Notes: generated from the letters alone by a model not told the origin. DNA of 64,000 nt from Nitrospira sp. (GCA_029194725.1 JARFXQ010000006.1:163926-227925), one strand, 5' to 3'; counted from the first letter of the stretch, positions 8,913 to 18,403 are shown. Made by a program: numbers and translations.

Positions 8913-10685
8913 GTGTTGAGAACCGACGGCAGTGGCAAGATCTGTATTCTTCCGGAAGCGGTCATCGGCCGCATTGCAGCGGGCGAGGTGGTCGAACGCC
9001 CGGCGGCGGTTGTCAAAGAGCTTCTCGAGAACAGTCTCGATGCGGGGAGTCGGTCCATCACGATCGACGTGAGGGAGGGAGGGCTTACCTCGATTCGAGT
9101 AAGCGATGACGGGGAAGGCATGTGTCCGGAAGATGCCCCGCGTGCTTTTCAGCGGCATGCCACGAGCAAGCTCCGGTCTGATCTGGACCTCTGGTCGATT
9201 CGCACGATGGGTTTTCGGGGCGAAGCACTGCCGAGCATCGCCGCGGTTGCCCATGTTCGATTGATGACGGCGACTCGCTCCGCTGAAGTGGGGACCGAGC
9301 TGGAAGTCGTCGAGGGAGAGGTTGAGAGAATCGCCGAGGGTCCTCCGATCACGGGAACACGTATCGAAGTTGCAGAGTTGTTCCACAATCAGCCGGCTCG
9401 GAAGAAGTTCCTGAAGTCGACCCTCACGGAGTTCTTGCATATCAGCCGGGTCGTACAGCAGGCATCGCTCGCCTGGCCGTCCGTCCATTTTCGTTTGACG
9501 CACAATAGCGAGGAGATCTTCAATTATCCGTCTGCCCCCTCGGATGATGATCGGATCGCCCAGGTCTATCGACGCACCTTTATAGACCAAAGTCTGCGGA
9601 TCAGGGTCTCGCTTCCCGGAGCTCGTGTCAGCGGGTACATTGTGGATGCGGTCCATGCAAAGTCCTCTCGCGTACCGCAAGAGTTGTTTGTGAACCGCCG
9701 TCCTGTGCGCAGCGCCACAGTCTCTCATGCCGTGGGGGAAGGGTATGGTTCATTCCTCGCCAAGGGGAGTCAGCCGCGATTCGTGCTGTTTCTGGAAATT
9801 GATCCGGATCGTCTCGATGTGAATGTCCATCCGACCAAGCGGGAAGTGAGATTTTCGGACAATGAGGTGATCCATCAACTCGTACGGCGAGCGGTCTGCC
9901 AAGCCTTGAGTGGCGGAAAGCTGGCTGATCCGGGGAAGACTCCGTTCGTAGAGTCCTCCATGCGACGGACCTTGAGTTCCATCGTGGCGGGTCTCCCCAC
10001 GTCCGAATCCGTTGAAACGGAATCGACGACCTTGCAGGTTACCCCTGGAACCCAATTGCCGTTGGTGAGCGATGCGGCGGAGCCCTACGCTCAAGTGCCT
10101 TCAACTGAGGTGATCGCGCTGGGGCAGATCAATCGGACGTTCCTCATCGCTCAAGTCGAGGGTGATTTGACGGTGATTGATCAACACACGGCCCATGAGC
10201 GGGTCTTGTTTGAGCGATTACATCGAGCTTGGACGACCAGTGGTATACAAGCTCAACCCCTGTTGATCCCCGACCCGGTGGAACTGTCGCCACCTCAGAC
10301 GGTACTCCTTCAACGCTACCAACGCCATCTGGAAGAATTGGGGGTAGAAATCGAACCATTTGGTTCCTCAACGGTCTTGGTCAGGGCGATTCCGGTCGGG
10401 CTCGGCAAGATCGAACCGACCACGTTTCTACAGGATCTCATTGACGATCTTACACAATGGGACAGTGCCCCTGGTCTGGAGGCACGAGTGCGATCGGTCC
10501 TGGCATCGTTAGCGTGCCACGGGGCGGTTCGTGCCGGTCGCTCGATGAAACCGGATGAAATCAAGGCTCTGGTTGAGGACTGGCGTACCGAAGGGGAGAT
10601 CACGACCTGTCCGCACGGGCGGAGAACGTCGTTTCGACTGGGCATCACAGACCTGGAGAAAATGTTCGGACGAGCAGGCTGGTAG
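8913..10685 (+). CDS. mutL: DNA mismatch repair protein MutL
   Basis: The 590-residue MutL homologue couples MutS mismatch recognition to strand incision. The N-terminal GHKL ATPase shows LLENSLDAGS, DDGEGM and TMGFRGEALPSI. The C-terminal part carries the endonuclease motif as DQHTAHERVLFE (an Ala-to-Thr change in the usual DQHA), plus ACHGAVRAG and CPHGRRTSF. It therefore looks like a nicking MutL, which fits an organism without MutH. The start is GTG at 8913, behind AGGAG. A GTG at 8908 is out of frame. Confidence 0.95.
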   Translation: MLRTDGSGKICILPEAVIGRIAAGEVVERPAAVVKELLENSLDAGSRSITIDVREGGLTSIRVSDDGEGMCPEDAPRAFQRHATSKLRSDLDLWSIRTMGFRGEALPSIAAVAHVRLMTATRSAEVGTELEVVEGEVERIAEGPPITGTRIEVAELFHNQPARKKFLKSTLTEFLHISRVVQQASLAWPSVHFRLTHNSEEIFNYPSAPSDDDRIAQVYRRTFIDQSLRIRVSLPGARVSGYIVDAVHAKSSRVPQELFVNRRPVRSATVSHAVGEGYGSFLAKGSQPRFVLFLEIDPDRLDVNVHPTKREVRFSDNEVIHQLVRRAVCQALSGGKLADPGKTPFVESSMRRTLSSIVAGLPTSESVETESTTLQVTPGTQLPLVSDAAEPYAQVPSTEVIALGQINRTFLIAQVEGDLTVIDQHTAHERVLFERLHRAWTTSGIQAQPLLIPDPVELSPPQTVLLQRYQRHLEELGVEIEPFGSSTVLVRAIPVGLGKIEPTTFLQDLIDDLTQWDSAPGLEARVRSVLASLACHGAVRAGRSMKPDEIKALVEDWRTEGEITTCPHGRRTSFRLGITDLEKMFGRAGW

Positions 10686-10776
10686 CCGATGATTGAAACC
10701 CAGGCTACGGATATTTGGGGGAGAGCTTTGATCTCGGCAGATAGATTTGTCATCTGTTCGGCGGCGTTTGCGTGAC

Positions 10777-11778
10777 ATGCGATCAGATCAGTTGCTCCAC
10801 TATCGTCCCCTTGTCGTGCTTCTCGGTCCGACGGCCGTCGGTAAGAGTCGGATTGCAACACAAGTGGCCAAACACCTTGAGACGGACGTGCTGGCGGCGG
10901 ATTCTCGTCAAGTGTATCGCGGGATGGATATTGGAACTGATAAGCCGACCGCTGAGGAGCGTCAGGCGGTGTCGCATCGATTGATCGATTTGGTCGACCC
11001 CGGCGAAACGTTTAATGCCGGTTGGTATCGACGAGTCGCGATGGTGGAAATCGAACGCTTATATAATGCGGGGCGGTTGCCGTTCGTTGTGGGTGGAACC
11101 GGGTTGTATATCCGAACCTTGGTGAGAGGGTTGTGTCCAGCGCCCCAAGCCGATCCCCAGGTGAGGGCAGAGCTCAAGAAATCGAGGGACGAGTGGGGAC
11201 GAGATGGCCTCTATGCGGAGCTGATGCGTGTTGATCCTGAAACGGCGGCAAGGTTGCATCCGAATGATGAATCCAAGGTCATGCGGGCATTGGAAGTCTC
11301 TCGGCTATCCGGGCGTCCACTGTCGACCATGCAAGCCGAACATGGATTTCGCGAGACTCCGTTTTCCGCTCTCCTGATAGGCCTTGAGCGTAGGAAGGAG
11401 ACCCTGTATCAAAGGATTGAACAACGAATCGATTGGCAGCTGACTTATGGAATGGTAGAAGAGACTCGATTCCTGCTCGAACAGGGATACGGGCGCGAGC
11501 TCGGTTCGATGAAAGGTCTCGGCTATCGCCAGGTCGGAGCCTATTTGGAAAATGAGTGTGGTTACGATGAAATGGTGCGTCGGTTCAAGCGCGACACGAG
11601 GCGTTTTGCGAAACGGCAGATGACCTGGTTTCGAAGGGAAACCGGAGTTGTATGGCTATGGGTCGAGGACAGCGAGCCGTATGAGCGGACGGCGGAACGA
11701 GTAATCGCGTATATCGAACAATTTATGAGAGCTCTTGGACAGCAGAAGCGGTCTGCGGCGCTGCAGCCGGCCTCGTAG
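10777..11778 (+). CDS. miaA: tRNA dimethylallyltransferase MiaA
   Basis: MiaA adds the dimethylallyl group to A37 of tRNAs reading UNN codons. The P-loop is GPTAVGKS (about residue 18). It is followed by DSRQVYRGMDIGTDKP, the GGTGLYIRTLVRG motif and, near the C-terminus, GSMKGLGYRQVGAYL. I chose the ATG at 10777 (333 residues). A TTG at 10747 would add ten residues, and neither has a convincing ribosome site. The gene sits 91 bases after mutL, a neighbourship seen in many bacteria. Confidence 0.93.
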   Translation: MRSDQLLHYRPLVVLLGPTAVGKSRIATQVAKHLETDVLAADSRQVYRGMDIGTDKPTAEERQAVSHRLIDLVDPGETFNAGWYRRVAMVEIERLYNAGRLPFVVGGTGLYIRTLVRGLCPAPQADPQVRAELKKSRDEWGRDGLYAELMRVDPETAARLHPNDESKVMRALEVSRLSGRPLSTMQAEHGFRETPFSALLIGLERRKETLYQRIEQRIDWQLTYGMVEETRFLLEQGYGRELGSMKGLGYRQVGAYLENECGYDEMVRRFKRDTRRFAKRQMTWFRRETGVVWLWVEDSEPYERTAERVIAYIEQFMRALGQQKRSAALQPAS

Positions 11779-11790
11779 GAAAGGATCTGC

Positions 11791-12690
11791 ATGAAGAGAA
11801 AAAGACAGGATGAACGGGTGACCGTCGGGGTGATCGGAGGAAGCGGGCTGTATGATATTGACGGGCTCACTTCCACTCGGTCCATGCGAGTCCGTACACC
11901 CTTCGGGGCTCCTTCCGATGCCATTACCGTGGGCTCGCTCAACGGAATTCGAGTCGCATTTCTTTCGAGGCATGGGCGGGGGCATTTGTTGAATCCGAGC
12001 GCGATCAACTACCGTGCGAACATTTTCGCGCTCAAGTCTCTGGGGGTATCCCATGTGATTTCGATCAGTGCGGTCGGTAGCATGAAGGAATCAATTCACC
12101 CGGGCGACGTCGTTGTGCCGGACCAGTTCATCGACCTCACAAAGCGGCGCGTCTCGACATTTTTTGACAATGGAATTGTGGCGCATGTGGCCTTCGGCGA
12201 GCCGATTTGTGCCGAACTCGGACAGACTCTCCTGGCGGTTGGAGAACAGGTCGGCGCCAATGTGCATCGCAACGGGACCTATTTGTGCATGGAGGGGCCT
12301 CAGTTTTCGACAAAAGCGGAATCACGACTCTACCGGCAATGGGGTGTCGATGTGATCGGCATGACTAACATGCCGGAAGCGAAACTGGCGCGTGAGGCGG
12401 AGCTCTGTTACGCGACCTTGGCGCTGGTGACCGATTATGACTGCTGGCATGAGACGGAAGAGGCCGTCACAGTGGAAGCGGTATTGGGGACGCTTCATCG
12501 TAACGTGGCCCTCGCCAAACAGATACTCCGCGTGATGGTGCCGTCCTTCGTCGATTCGAGAGACTGCCCCTGTCATCGGGCATTGGACAATGCCATTCTG
12601 ACGGCGCCGAACCGAATTCCTACAGCTGTTCGGAAGAAGCTCGCCGTGCTTATTGACCGTGCGCTGACACCGAAGAAAGGAGTCCGTTAG
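11791..12690 (+). CDS. mtnP: S-methyl-5'-thioadenosine phosphorylase
   Basis: This 299-residue enzyme should cleave methylthioadenosine with phosphate into adenine and methylthioribose-1-phosphate in methionine salvage. Diagnostic segments are GVIGGSGLYDIDG near the N-terminus (phosphate loop), SRHGRGHLLNPS, MEGPQFSTKAESRLYR and GMTNMPEAKLAREAELCYA, then DYDCWH. The length is normal. AGGAAAGGA lies before the ATG. The next gene starts 2 bases after its stop. A purine nucleoside phosphorylase is the less likely alternative. Confidence 0.92.
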   Translation: MKRKRQDERVTVGVIGGSGLYDIDGLTSTRSMRVRTPFGAPSDAITVGSLNGIRVAFLSRHGRGHLLNPSAINYRANIFALKSLGVSHVISISAVGSMKESIHPGDVVVPDQFIDLTKRRVSTFFDNGIVAHVAFGEPICAELGQTLLAVGEQVGANVHRNGTYLCMEGPQFSTKAESRLYRQWGVDVIGMTNMPEAKLAREAELCYATLALVTDYDCWHETEEAVTVEAVLGTLHRNVALAKQILRVMVPSFVDSRDCPCHRALDNAILTAPNRIPTAVRKKLAVLIDRALTPKKGVR

Positions 12691-12692
12691 TC

Positions 12693-13607
12693 ATGGGGAA
12701 ACTGTTGGTCGTGGGATCGGTTGCACTCGATACGGTCAAAACTCCTTTCGGCGAAGGAACCGAGATTCTTGGAGGGTCAGCCACCTATTTCTCAACGGCG
12801 GCCAGCTTCTTCACGTCAGTCGCACTCATTGCCGTGGTTGGAGAGGATTTCCCCCACCAGCATATCGCGTTTCTCAAAAACCGTGGGATTGATCTCACCG
12901 GCCTAGAACGCCGCCCAGGGGCGACCTTTCGCTGGAAGGGGGAATACACGCATCAGTTGAACGAGGCACATACCCTGGATACGCAGCTCAATGTGTTCGA
13001 AACGTTTCGCCCTCAGATCCCGGAGGCCTATCGCTCGCCCGACGTGTTGTTCCTGGGCAACATCCATCCGGAGCTTCAGCTCGATGTTCTGCACAAGGTG
13101 AAACGTCCCGCGTTGGTAGCCTGCGATACGATGAATTTCTGGATCAACGGTCAGCGCGAGGCGCTTTGGAAGGTGTTGGAGAGTGTGGACATTCTCATCA
13201 TCAACGACGGTGAGGCGCGCGCACTCGGACAGGATTCCAATCTGGTGAAGGTGGCGAAGCTCGTGCTTTCACGAGGACCCAAGCATCTCATCGTCAAGCG
13301 GGGCGAGTACGGTGTGCTCATGTTCAACGAAAAGCAGATTTTTGGTGCGCCGGCTTTTCCGCTCGAAGACGTCCGCGATCCGACCGGTGCCGGAGATACC
13401 TTCGCCGGTGGATTTCTGGGCTACTTGGCTGCAACAGGAAACCGGTCTCCGGAGGCCATGAGACAGGCCATCATCTTTGGGAGCGTGATGGCGTCATTTA
13501 CCGTAGAATCCTTTAGTCTTGACCGATTGCGCATCCTGGATTACAAAGAGATTCAGGCTCGGTTCGCTGAGTTTAAGCGGCTCACCCACTTTGAGGATGT
13601 TCAATGA
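12693..13607 (+). CDS. PfkB-family sugar or nucleoside kinase
   Basis: The protein has 304 residues and the ribokinase fold. GGSATYFSTAASFF near the N-terminus is the substrate-side glycine motif, and DPTGAGDTFAGGFLGYLA near residue 230 is the ATP/anion-hole motif with the catalytic Asp. The substrate cannot be read from sequence. The tight link to mtnP (2-base gap) suggests a nucleoside or salvage sugar such as adenosine. The stop overlaps the start of the next gene by 4 bases, so mtnP, this kinase and the TPR gene look like one operon. Confidence 0.85.
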   Translation: MGKLLVVGSVALDTVKTPFGEGTEILGGSATYFSTAASFFTSVALIAVVGEDFPHQHIAFLKNRGIDLTGLERRPGATFRWKGEYTHQLNEAHTLDTQLNVFETFRPQIPEAYRSPDVLFLGNIHPELQLDVLHKVKRPALVACDTMNFWINGQREALWKVLESVDILIINDGEARALGQDSNLVKVAKLVLSRGPKHLIVKRGEYGVLMFNEKQIFGAPAFPLEDVRDPTGAGDTFAGGFLGYLAATGNRSPEAMRQAIIFGSVMASFTVESFSLDRLRILDYKEIQARFAEFKRLTHFEDVQ

Positions 13608-14284
13608 CCAAGCGCGATCGGCTGTTCCATCGGCGGCGAGACTATGGCCCGCTGATCTGTTTAGGCCTCGTAAGTATGTTGGGAGGGTGCGCGAGCGACA
13701 AAGAAGTGATGCAAAAATCGCAAGGGCATTATCAAGAGGGTATCGCCAGCCTCCCAGGAGATCGCCAAAAGGCTTTCGTCTCGTTCCAGAAGTCCGTCCA
13801 GTTGAATCCAGCCAATAAGGAGGCGCGGTACGCACTGGGCCATGTGTATGCGCTGCAGGGAAAACTATCCTACGCAGAAGAGCAATTCCGTGCCGCAATC
13901 AAGATCGATGAAACCTACTCAGAAGCCCATACATATCTGGGACAAGTTCTGGCCAATCAGGATCGGTGGGAGGAGGCGATCGAATGCTATCGGCAGGCCC
14001 TGGCGAATCCCCTCTATCCGACGCCGGACTTAGCTCGATATCATCTCGGTCGTGCACTAGCACAGCAAGGCGATCTTCAGGCTTCGATGGAGGCGCTGGA
14101 AGATGCGGTATCGGCAAGTCCTCCGAGTGTTCCACCTGCCAGGACGCATCTTGAGCTTGGTCGGGTGTATTATAAATTGGGCTATACGACGAGAGCTCGG
14201 GAAAGTTTGAAGAAAGTGGGGACTCTAGATAAAGGTGGAGAGCTGGCGCGAGCCGCAGATGAACTCTTGACGCGATTGAAGTAG
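13604..14284 (+). CDS. TPR repeat lipoprotein (PilF/NlpI-like)
   Basis: This 226-residue protein has a signal ending in MLGGC (Cys29) and at least four tetratricopeptide repeats. ARYALGHVYALQGKLSYAEEQF, AHTYLGQVLANQDRWEEAI, LARYHLGRALAQQGDLQASM and THLELGRVYYKLGYTTRA start successive repeats. Such proteins act as scaffolds at the envelope, for example PilF in pilus assembly. No pilus genes are nearby, so a specific role is not claimed. It overlaps the PfkB gene by 4 bases and precedes the RodZ-like gene by 7. Confidence 0.8.
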   Translation: MTKRDRLFHRRRDYGPLICLGLVSMLGGCASDKEVMQKSQGHYQEGIASLPGDRQKAFVSFQKSVQLNPANKEARYALGHVYALQGKLSYAEEQFRAAIKIDETYSEAHTYLGQVLANQDRWEEAIECYRQALANPLYPTPDLARYHLGRALAQQGDLQASMEALEDAVSASPPSVPPARTHLELGRVYYKLGYTTRARESLKKVGTLDKGGELARAADELLTRLK

Positions 14285-14291
14285 GAGATTT

Positions 14292-15218
14292 ATGGAGTCG
14301 GTCGGCGAATTCTTCAGACAAGTCCGAGAGACGAAAGGGTTGACCGTTGATGAGGTAGCATCGAAAACCCGCATTCGCACTGATTTCGTCAAGGCGCTTG
14401 AGGATGGGAACTTTGCCAAGCTGCCCGACCAAGTCTTCGCCAAGGGGTTTGTGCGTTCCTACGCCCGATCGCTGGGTTTGGATGAAGAAGATGCGATTCA
14501 CCGCTTTATCCAATCGGCTGGCTCATTTTACGAGAAACAGGACGAGCGTGAACGTCTCAAGGTGCGGCAGATCGAAGAAGACCGCAAGCGGCAGTCCAAT
14601 CGGAAAGCGGTGACGATCGCGATCAGTATCGCTGTACTGACGCTCATCTTTCTCCTTAGTCGAGAGCAATCGGCGGTCTTTCGGCGTGGGGCTGCTGAAC
14701 AAGGGCCTGCGACGAAGCGTACAACTCAAGCCGCGAAAGAGGTTCCGGCCTCAATGGCCCGTGATCATGAGCGTACCGCAGAGGTTCCGAAGCCGACCGA
14801 AGCACCAGTCGGAGGGGCAAAGGCGACCGAAGTCCCACCGAGACAGGAACCTGTCACACCTGTAGGCGCAGCCTCTCGATCAGAGCCGGAAACGGTTTCT
14901 ACGGCCTCGCCGGCCTCCCCCGGCAGTGATGGCCCGCTAGCCGGTATCGGTCTGAACGCAACGGAGAGTTTTGGGGATGGTCAGCTGGTGTTGGACTTGG
15001 AAGCGACGGAATTGAGCTGGGTCGTCGTGCAGATCGATAACGGGAGTCCTCAAGAGTCGTTGCTACGACCAGGCGAAAAAGCCCACTGGAAGGGACAGGA
15101 TCAATTCATCTTGACCCTTGGAAATGCTGGAGGAGTGAAAGCCGAGTTAAACGGCAAACCTCAAAAACCGTTCGGGCCGAGCGGAAAAGTCGCCCGGGAC
15201 ATTGTGTTGAAACGATAG
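14292..15218 (+). CDS. RodZ-like cytoskeletal/HTH membrane protein
   Basis: The 308-residue protein has a Cro/C1-type helix-turn-helix at residues 3-70 (GEFFRQVRETKGLTVDEVASKTRI), a basic juxtamembrane segment and one membrane helix (about 100-117). A low-complexity Pro/Ala/Thr linker follows, then a C-terminal DUF4115 domain (about 220-308, ending GPSGKVARDIVLKR). This is the RodZ architecture. RodZ links MreB to the cell wall machinery. No mre genes are nearby, so the assignment is by architecture. Confidence 0.82.
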   Translation: MESVGEFFRQVRETKGLTVDEVASKTRIRTDFVKALEDGNFAKLPDQVFAKGFVRSYARSLGLDEEDAIHRFIQSAGSFYEKQDERERLKVRQIEEDRKRQSNRKAVTIAISIAVLTLIFLLSREQSAVFRRGAAEQGPATKRTTQAAKEVPASMARDHERTAEVPKPTEAPVGGAKATEVPPRQEPVTPVGAASRSEPETVSTASPASPGSDGPLAGIGLNATESFGDGQLVLDLEATELSWVVVQIDNGSPQESLLRPGEKAHWKGQDQFILTLGNAGGVKAELNGKPQKPFGPSGKVARDIVLKR

Positions 15219-15576
15219 TACCACGCCTCTCCAATCACATTCGGTCAATCTGTCCCTGCTTGCCTGCTGGTCTTAACCTGCTAATAATCCGATCAAGCGT
15301 CGTCTCGTTGGATCTTCAATTTCTCGATGGATTTTCATGGTTACATTTCATGATGCCGCAGCTAGTGGCTATTGTATCGTTGTCAGTGAGGCGTGGAGAG
15401 GGCGGGTGAGGCGCAAAGGTGTCACGAAATCGATGCAAATTTGGAATGGGCTGTAGCGAACCACATAAATGCCAACATTCTCTTGCTCGATTGGAAGTTG
15501 GTGGTGGCAGGAGGGTTGATCCCCATTTATGTATGCAACAAGAAGACGAGATGGCTGATGGAGCAAGGGGTGTTTC

Positions 15577-15606
15577 TTGACAGGAATTCAAGGCCATTGG
15601 TATAGT
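15577..15606 (+). promoter_or_regulatory. sigma-70 promoter upstream of the cytochrome c gene
   Basis: TTGACA at 15577-15582 and TATAGT at 15601-15606 are separated by 18 bases, a near-consensus promoter about 100 bases before the cytochrome c start. The rest of the gap after the RodZ-like gene (15219-15576) has short open frames only, with no recognisable product. Confidence 0.65.
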
Positions 15607-15703
15607 TCGTGCGTTTTACTTGGCTCTTGAAAATGATGAAGACAAGTCGGCGGCCTGGGTTGTCACTCAGGCTCGGTGGGTTCAACATAAAGGAGGACGT
15701 GTG

Positions 15704-16150
15704 ATGGGGTATCTGTCCAAGTTTTTAGGAATCACTGCAGCAGTCGTGTTTCTCTCAGTCTCGGTAGTGGGGGCTGAGGAAAAAGATCCTTTGAAGCCTC
15801 GTGTTCCGCCCGATCAAGCAGCGGACGCAAAAGCCCTGAAGAATCCGGTCGCTTCGAGCCCGGAGAGCATCGCCAAAGGCAAGGCGCTATATGAAGGAAA
15901 GGGCACCTGCTTCAATTGTCATGGCAAGGCCGGCGATGGCCAGGGCGAAGCCGGGAAGATCCTGAACCCAAGCCCGCGGGATTTCACCAATTGCAAGTTC
16001 CACAAGAAACGGAAAGATGGCGAGCTCTTCTGGGTCATTAAGAACGGCAGCGCCGGAACGGGCATGGTTTCCTTGATCCCCGCCGCGATCACAGAAGAAG
16101 AAGCCTGGACGATCATCAACTATGAACGGAGCTTCTGCAAGGCAGAGTAG
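15704..16150 (+). CDS. Monohaem class I cytochrome c
   Basis: This 148-residue periplasmic electron carrier has a signal peptide (MGYLSKFLGITAAVVFLSVS, cleavage near VGA-EE) and one haem site, CFNCH, around residue 68. GMVSLIPAAITEEEAW near the C-terminus holds a methionine that may be the distal ligand. The conserved tail NYERSF fits the small cytochrome c fold. AGGAGG lies 7 bases before the ATG; an adjacent GTG at 15701 is an alternative. It is a single-gene unit with its own promoter and terminator, and its partners are unknown. Confidence 0.88.
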   Translation: MGYLSKFLGITAAVVFLSVSVVGAEEKDPLKPRVPPDQAADAKALKNPVASSPESIAKGKALYEGKGTCFNCHGKAGDGQGEAGKILNPSPRDFTNCKFHKKRKDGELFWVIKNGSAGTGMVSLIPAAITEEEAWTIINYERSFCKAE

Positions 16151-16182
16151 TCTCTGAGAAGCTTTCGGTGAGTTGTAAGACA

Positions 16183-16215
16183 GGGTGGAGAGGCAACTCT
16201 CCACCCTCTTTTTTT
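16183..16215 (+). terminator. Rho-independent terminator
   Basis: GGGTGGAGAG (16183-16192), a GCAA loop and CTCTCCACCC (16197-16206) form a perfect 10-bp stem followed by a T run to 16215. It ends the cytochrome c gene. Confidence 0.92.
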
Positions 16216-16473
16216 GCCGCCGACAGGTCTGCCACTCTTGTGTGCTTGGCTAACCCCGCAAATTTCCTCATATCAAGGGACAATTGGGCTTTGGGTCGCC
16301 TAATCCCCCAGTTGGGGGGATCATGCAGATAATCGTCTAAAGGGCGGCTAGGGGGATTGCGCCACGGACATGAAAAAGGGTAGAGTCCGCGCGTCAACTC
16401 AGGGCCGCGAGACAACTCAAGCGAGGTGGCAACCACCAGGAGCCGTCGGTTTTTATAATTAGGAGGAGCGACT
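16216..16473. other. Intergenic leader with a C/G palindrome
   Basis: No gene was seen here. The clearest structure is CCCCCA-GT-TGGGGG at 16305-16318, a perfect 6-bp inverted repeat that could be an operator or a small hairpin for the following secreted-protein gene. AGGAGG at about 16462 is the ribosome site of that gene. Confidence 0.5.
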
Positions 16474-18312
16474 ATGTGCAGCCTATGGCCGTGGGTGAAG
16501 TGCCGAGTAGCAGTAGCAACAGCATCGCTCGCGCTTGTATTAGCGGGAATCATTTCCAGTGTTGCCGCAGAGAAGAGTTATGCAGGAGAGACTGGCCTTC
16601 CCCCAGGTGTCGTGGCAGCGGACCTCGAATACAATGGCCGCATTGCTGTCAATGGGCCGCCGGTCATCGCGAAGATTACCACTCCGAATAAGAAAGGCTT
16701 GCTGGTCTTCGATGGAACGGCCGGTCAGCGGATCAATATCGGCTTTAGTGGTGTGACACTCACACAGTTTCGGGTCTTGGTCTATCGCCCGGACGGCGGG
16801 GTAGTAGCTACCCAGCCTTCAGCAGTGAAGCAGTATTATTCGACCATGTATCGAGACCCTTCCTCACTGACGCAGGTTCTCACATCCACAACATCCTATC
16901 AGTTGACTGGTGATGCACAGGCTCTCTGGATCTCGTCCAGCGAGATGAACGGCAGTAGTGTTGATCTCGTAGAATTGCCGGAGACTGGGCCCTATACGAT
17001 CTTCCTCGATCCAATCAGCACGTACACCGGGGGTGTCACTGTTACGGTTTCCAGCGAACTGAGTGGAGAAATCGTCCCCCAAGGATCGGCGGTGCCGATT
17101 GCCATCGGCCGAGCCGGGCAAAACGCCCGCTATACTTTCCCAGGTACCGGCGGCCAAGCGGTCAGCTTACAGTTGAGTGATGTCACTATCCGGAGCGGGT
17201 ACGTCTCCATCCTCAAACCGGATGGTAGTCCCTTAGGCCAACCGACCTCGTTTGCGTACACGGGCGCCGTGGTCGACGCGCAAGTCCTTCCGACTTCGGG
17301 AACCTATGCGGTCTTGATCGATCCGGAACTGAGTTACACCGGCAATGCGAAGCTCGCGCTCTACAACGCTCCGGATCTTGTCGGCACCATCATGACCGAC
17401 CAAGTGGCGGTGACGCCGACATTGACAGTGCCGGGTCAACGAGCGCTCTATACGTTCAATGGGACGGCGGGCCAGTGGGTGAATCTCGGTCTCACCGGAG
17501 TCTCGATTGCCTCGAGCACGCTGTCGATGTTGAAACCGGATGGCACCAAGTTGGCGTCAACCACGATCGGCCCCAGCGGGGGCAGCCTGGATCCGGCGAC
17601 GGCCTTGCCTGAAACGGGCACCTACACCATCGTGGTGGATCCAGTCAGCAACCACACCGGCAGCATGACGCTCGCTCTGTCTTCTCCCGTTACTGGCACG
17701 ATCGCACTCGATGGAGCGCCGGTGACGGTCAGTCTTAACAAGCCAGGTAAAACGGCTCGGTATACGTTCAATGGTCACGCCGGACAATGGGTGAGCCTGG
17801 GGCTCACGTCTGTGGGCCTCACCGCGAGCAGCATTGCGCTCCTTGGTGAGGATGGAACTACTCTGGCTTCAACTGCGGTTGGGACGGCGGGCGGGGGGCT
17901 TGAAATCCCTAATCCCTTGCCCACCACCGGTCCCTATACTGTCCTGGTTCGTCCAGGCGGCCCGTACACCGGCAACATGACGTTGACACTTTCGACCGAG
18001 GTGTCCGACTCGTTGAAGATGAATGCCGCTTCCAGGCAGATTATGATCAGCCGACCAGGCCAGAATGGTCGCTATACGTTTTTGGGCGCGGCGAACCAAC
18101 AGGTTACGATCAAAGTCACCAACAATAAGCTCGGCAACGTGACGGTGAATCTCTACACGCCGAGTGGCGTCCTGCAGGCCGGGGCGACGAGCTCAGCGGC
18201 GAGTTTCAACCTGAATCCTGTGACATTGGCTACAACGGACACCTATACAATCACGATCAATCCTGCCATGACGGATACGGGGAGTATTCACCTGCAAGTA
18301 ACCAACCCGTAG
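16474..18312 (+). CDS. Secreted tandem-repeat beta-sandwich protein
   Basis: I do not recognise a named family beyond similarity to pre-peptidase C-terminal-like beta-sandwich repeats. The 612-residue protein has a signal peptide (about 1-32, ending SSVAA). It then has about five units of roughly 100-140 residues beginning near residues 52, 195, 300, 403 and 510. Each unit repeats an (R/L)YTFNGTAGQWV(N/S)LGLT-like strand, an L(K)PDGT turn, a (T/S)GTYT(I/V)(V/L)(V/I)DP strand and a YTGNMTL-like strand. Almost no Cys is present. A periplasmic or surface adhesive/structural role is inferred. AGGAGG precedes the ATG. Confidence 0.7.
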   Translation: MCSLWPWVKCRVAVATASLALVLAGIISSVAAEKSYAGETGLPPGVVAADLEYNGRIAVNGPPVIAKITTPNKKGLLVFDGTAGQRINIGFSGVTLTQFRVLVYRPDGGVVATQPSAVKQYYSTMYRDPSSLTQVLTSTTSYQLTGDAQALWISSSEMNGSSVDLVELPETGPYTIFLDPISTYTGGVTVTVSSELSGEIVPQGSAVPIAIGRAGQNARYTFPGTGGQAVSLQLSDVTIRSGYVSILKPDGSPLGQPTSFAYTGAVVDAQVLPTSGTYAVLIDPELSYTGNAKLALYNAPDLVGTIMTDQVAVTPTLTVPGQRALYTFNGTAGQWVNLGLTGVSIASSTLSMLKPDGTKLASTTIGPSGGSLDPATALPETGTYTIVVDPVSNHTGSMTLALSSPVTGTIALDGAPVTVSLNKPGKTARYTFNGHAGQWVSLGLTSVGLTASSIALLGEDGTTLASTAVGTAGGGLEIPNPLPTTGPYTVLVRPGGPYTGNMTLTLSTEVSDSLKMNAASRQIMISRPGQNGRYTFLGAANQQVTIKVTNNKLGNVTVNLYTPSGVLQAGATSSAASFNLNPVTLATTDTYTITINPAMTDTGSIHLQVTNP

Positions 18313-18366
18313 GAGCGGAGCGTTCCCAGGACGAGTCATCGCTCTGCTGAAACTGTTACGAATCAA

Positions 18367-18403
18367 GAGAGGGTGGGGAGGCAACTCCCCACCCTCTCTT
18401 CTT
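18367..18403 (+). terminator. Rho-independent terminator with GCAA loop
   Basis: GAGAGGGTGGGGAG (18367-18380), GCAA and CTCCCCACCCTCTC (18385-18398) make a perfect 14-bp stem followed by TTCTTGTT. It ends the repeat-protein gene and closely resembles the terminator at 16183. The rest of 18313-18635 holds nothing recognisable. Confidence 0.85.

Noticed and set aside
15393..15605. ORF of 70 codons in the gap before the cytochrome c gene
   Set aside because: No ribosome site, unusual composition, and it runs through the near-consensus promoter.
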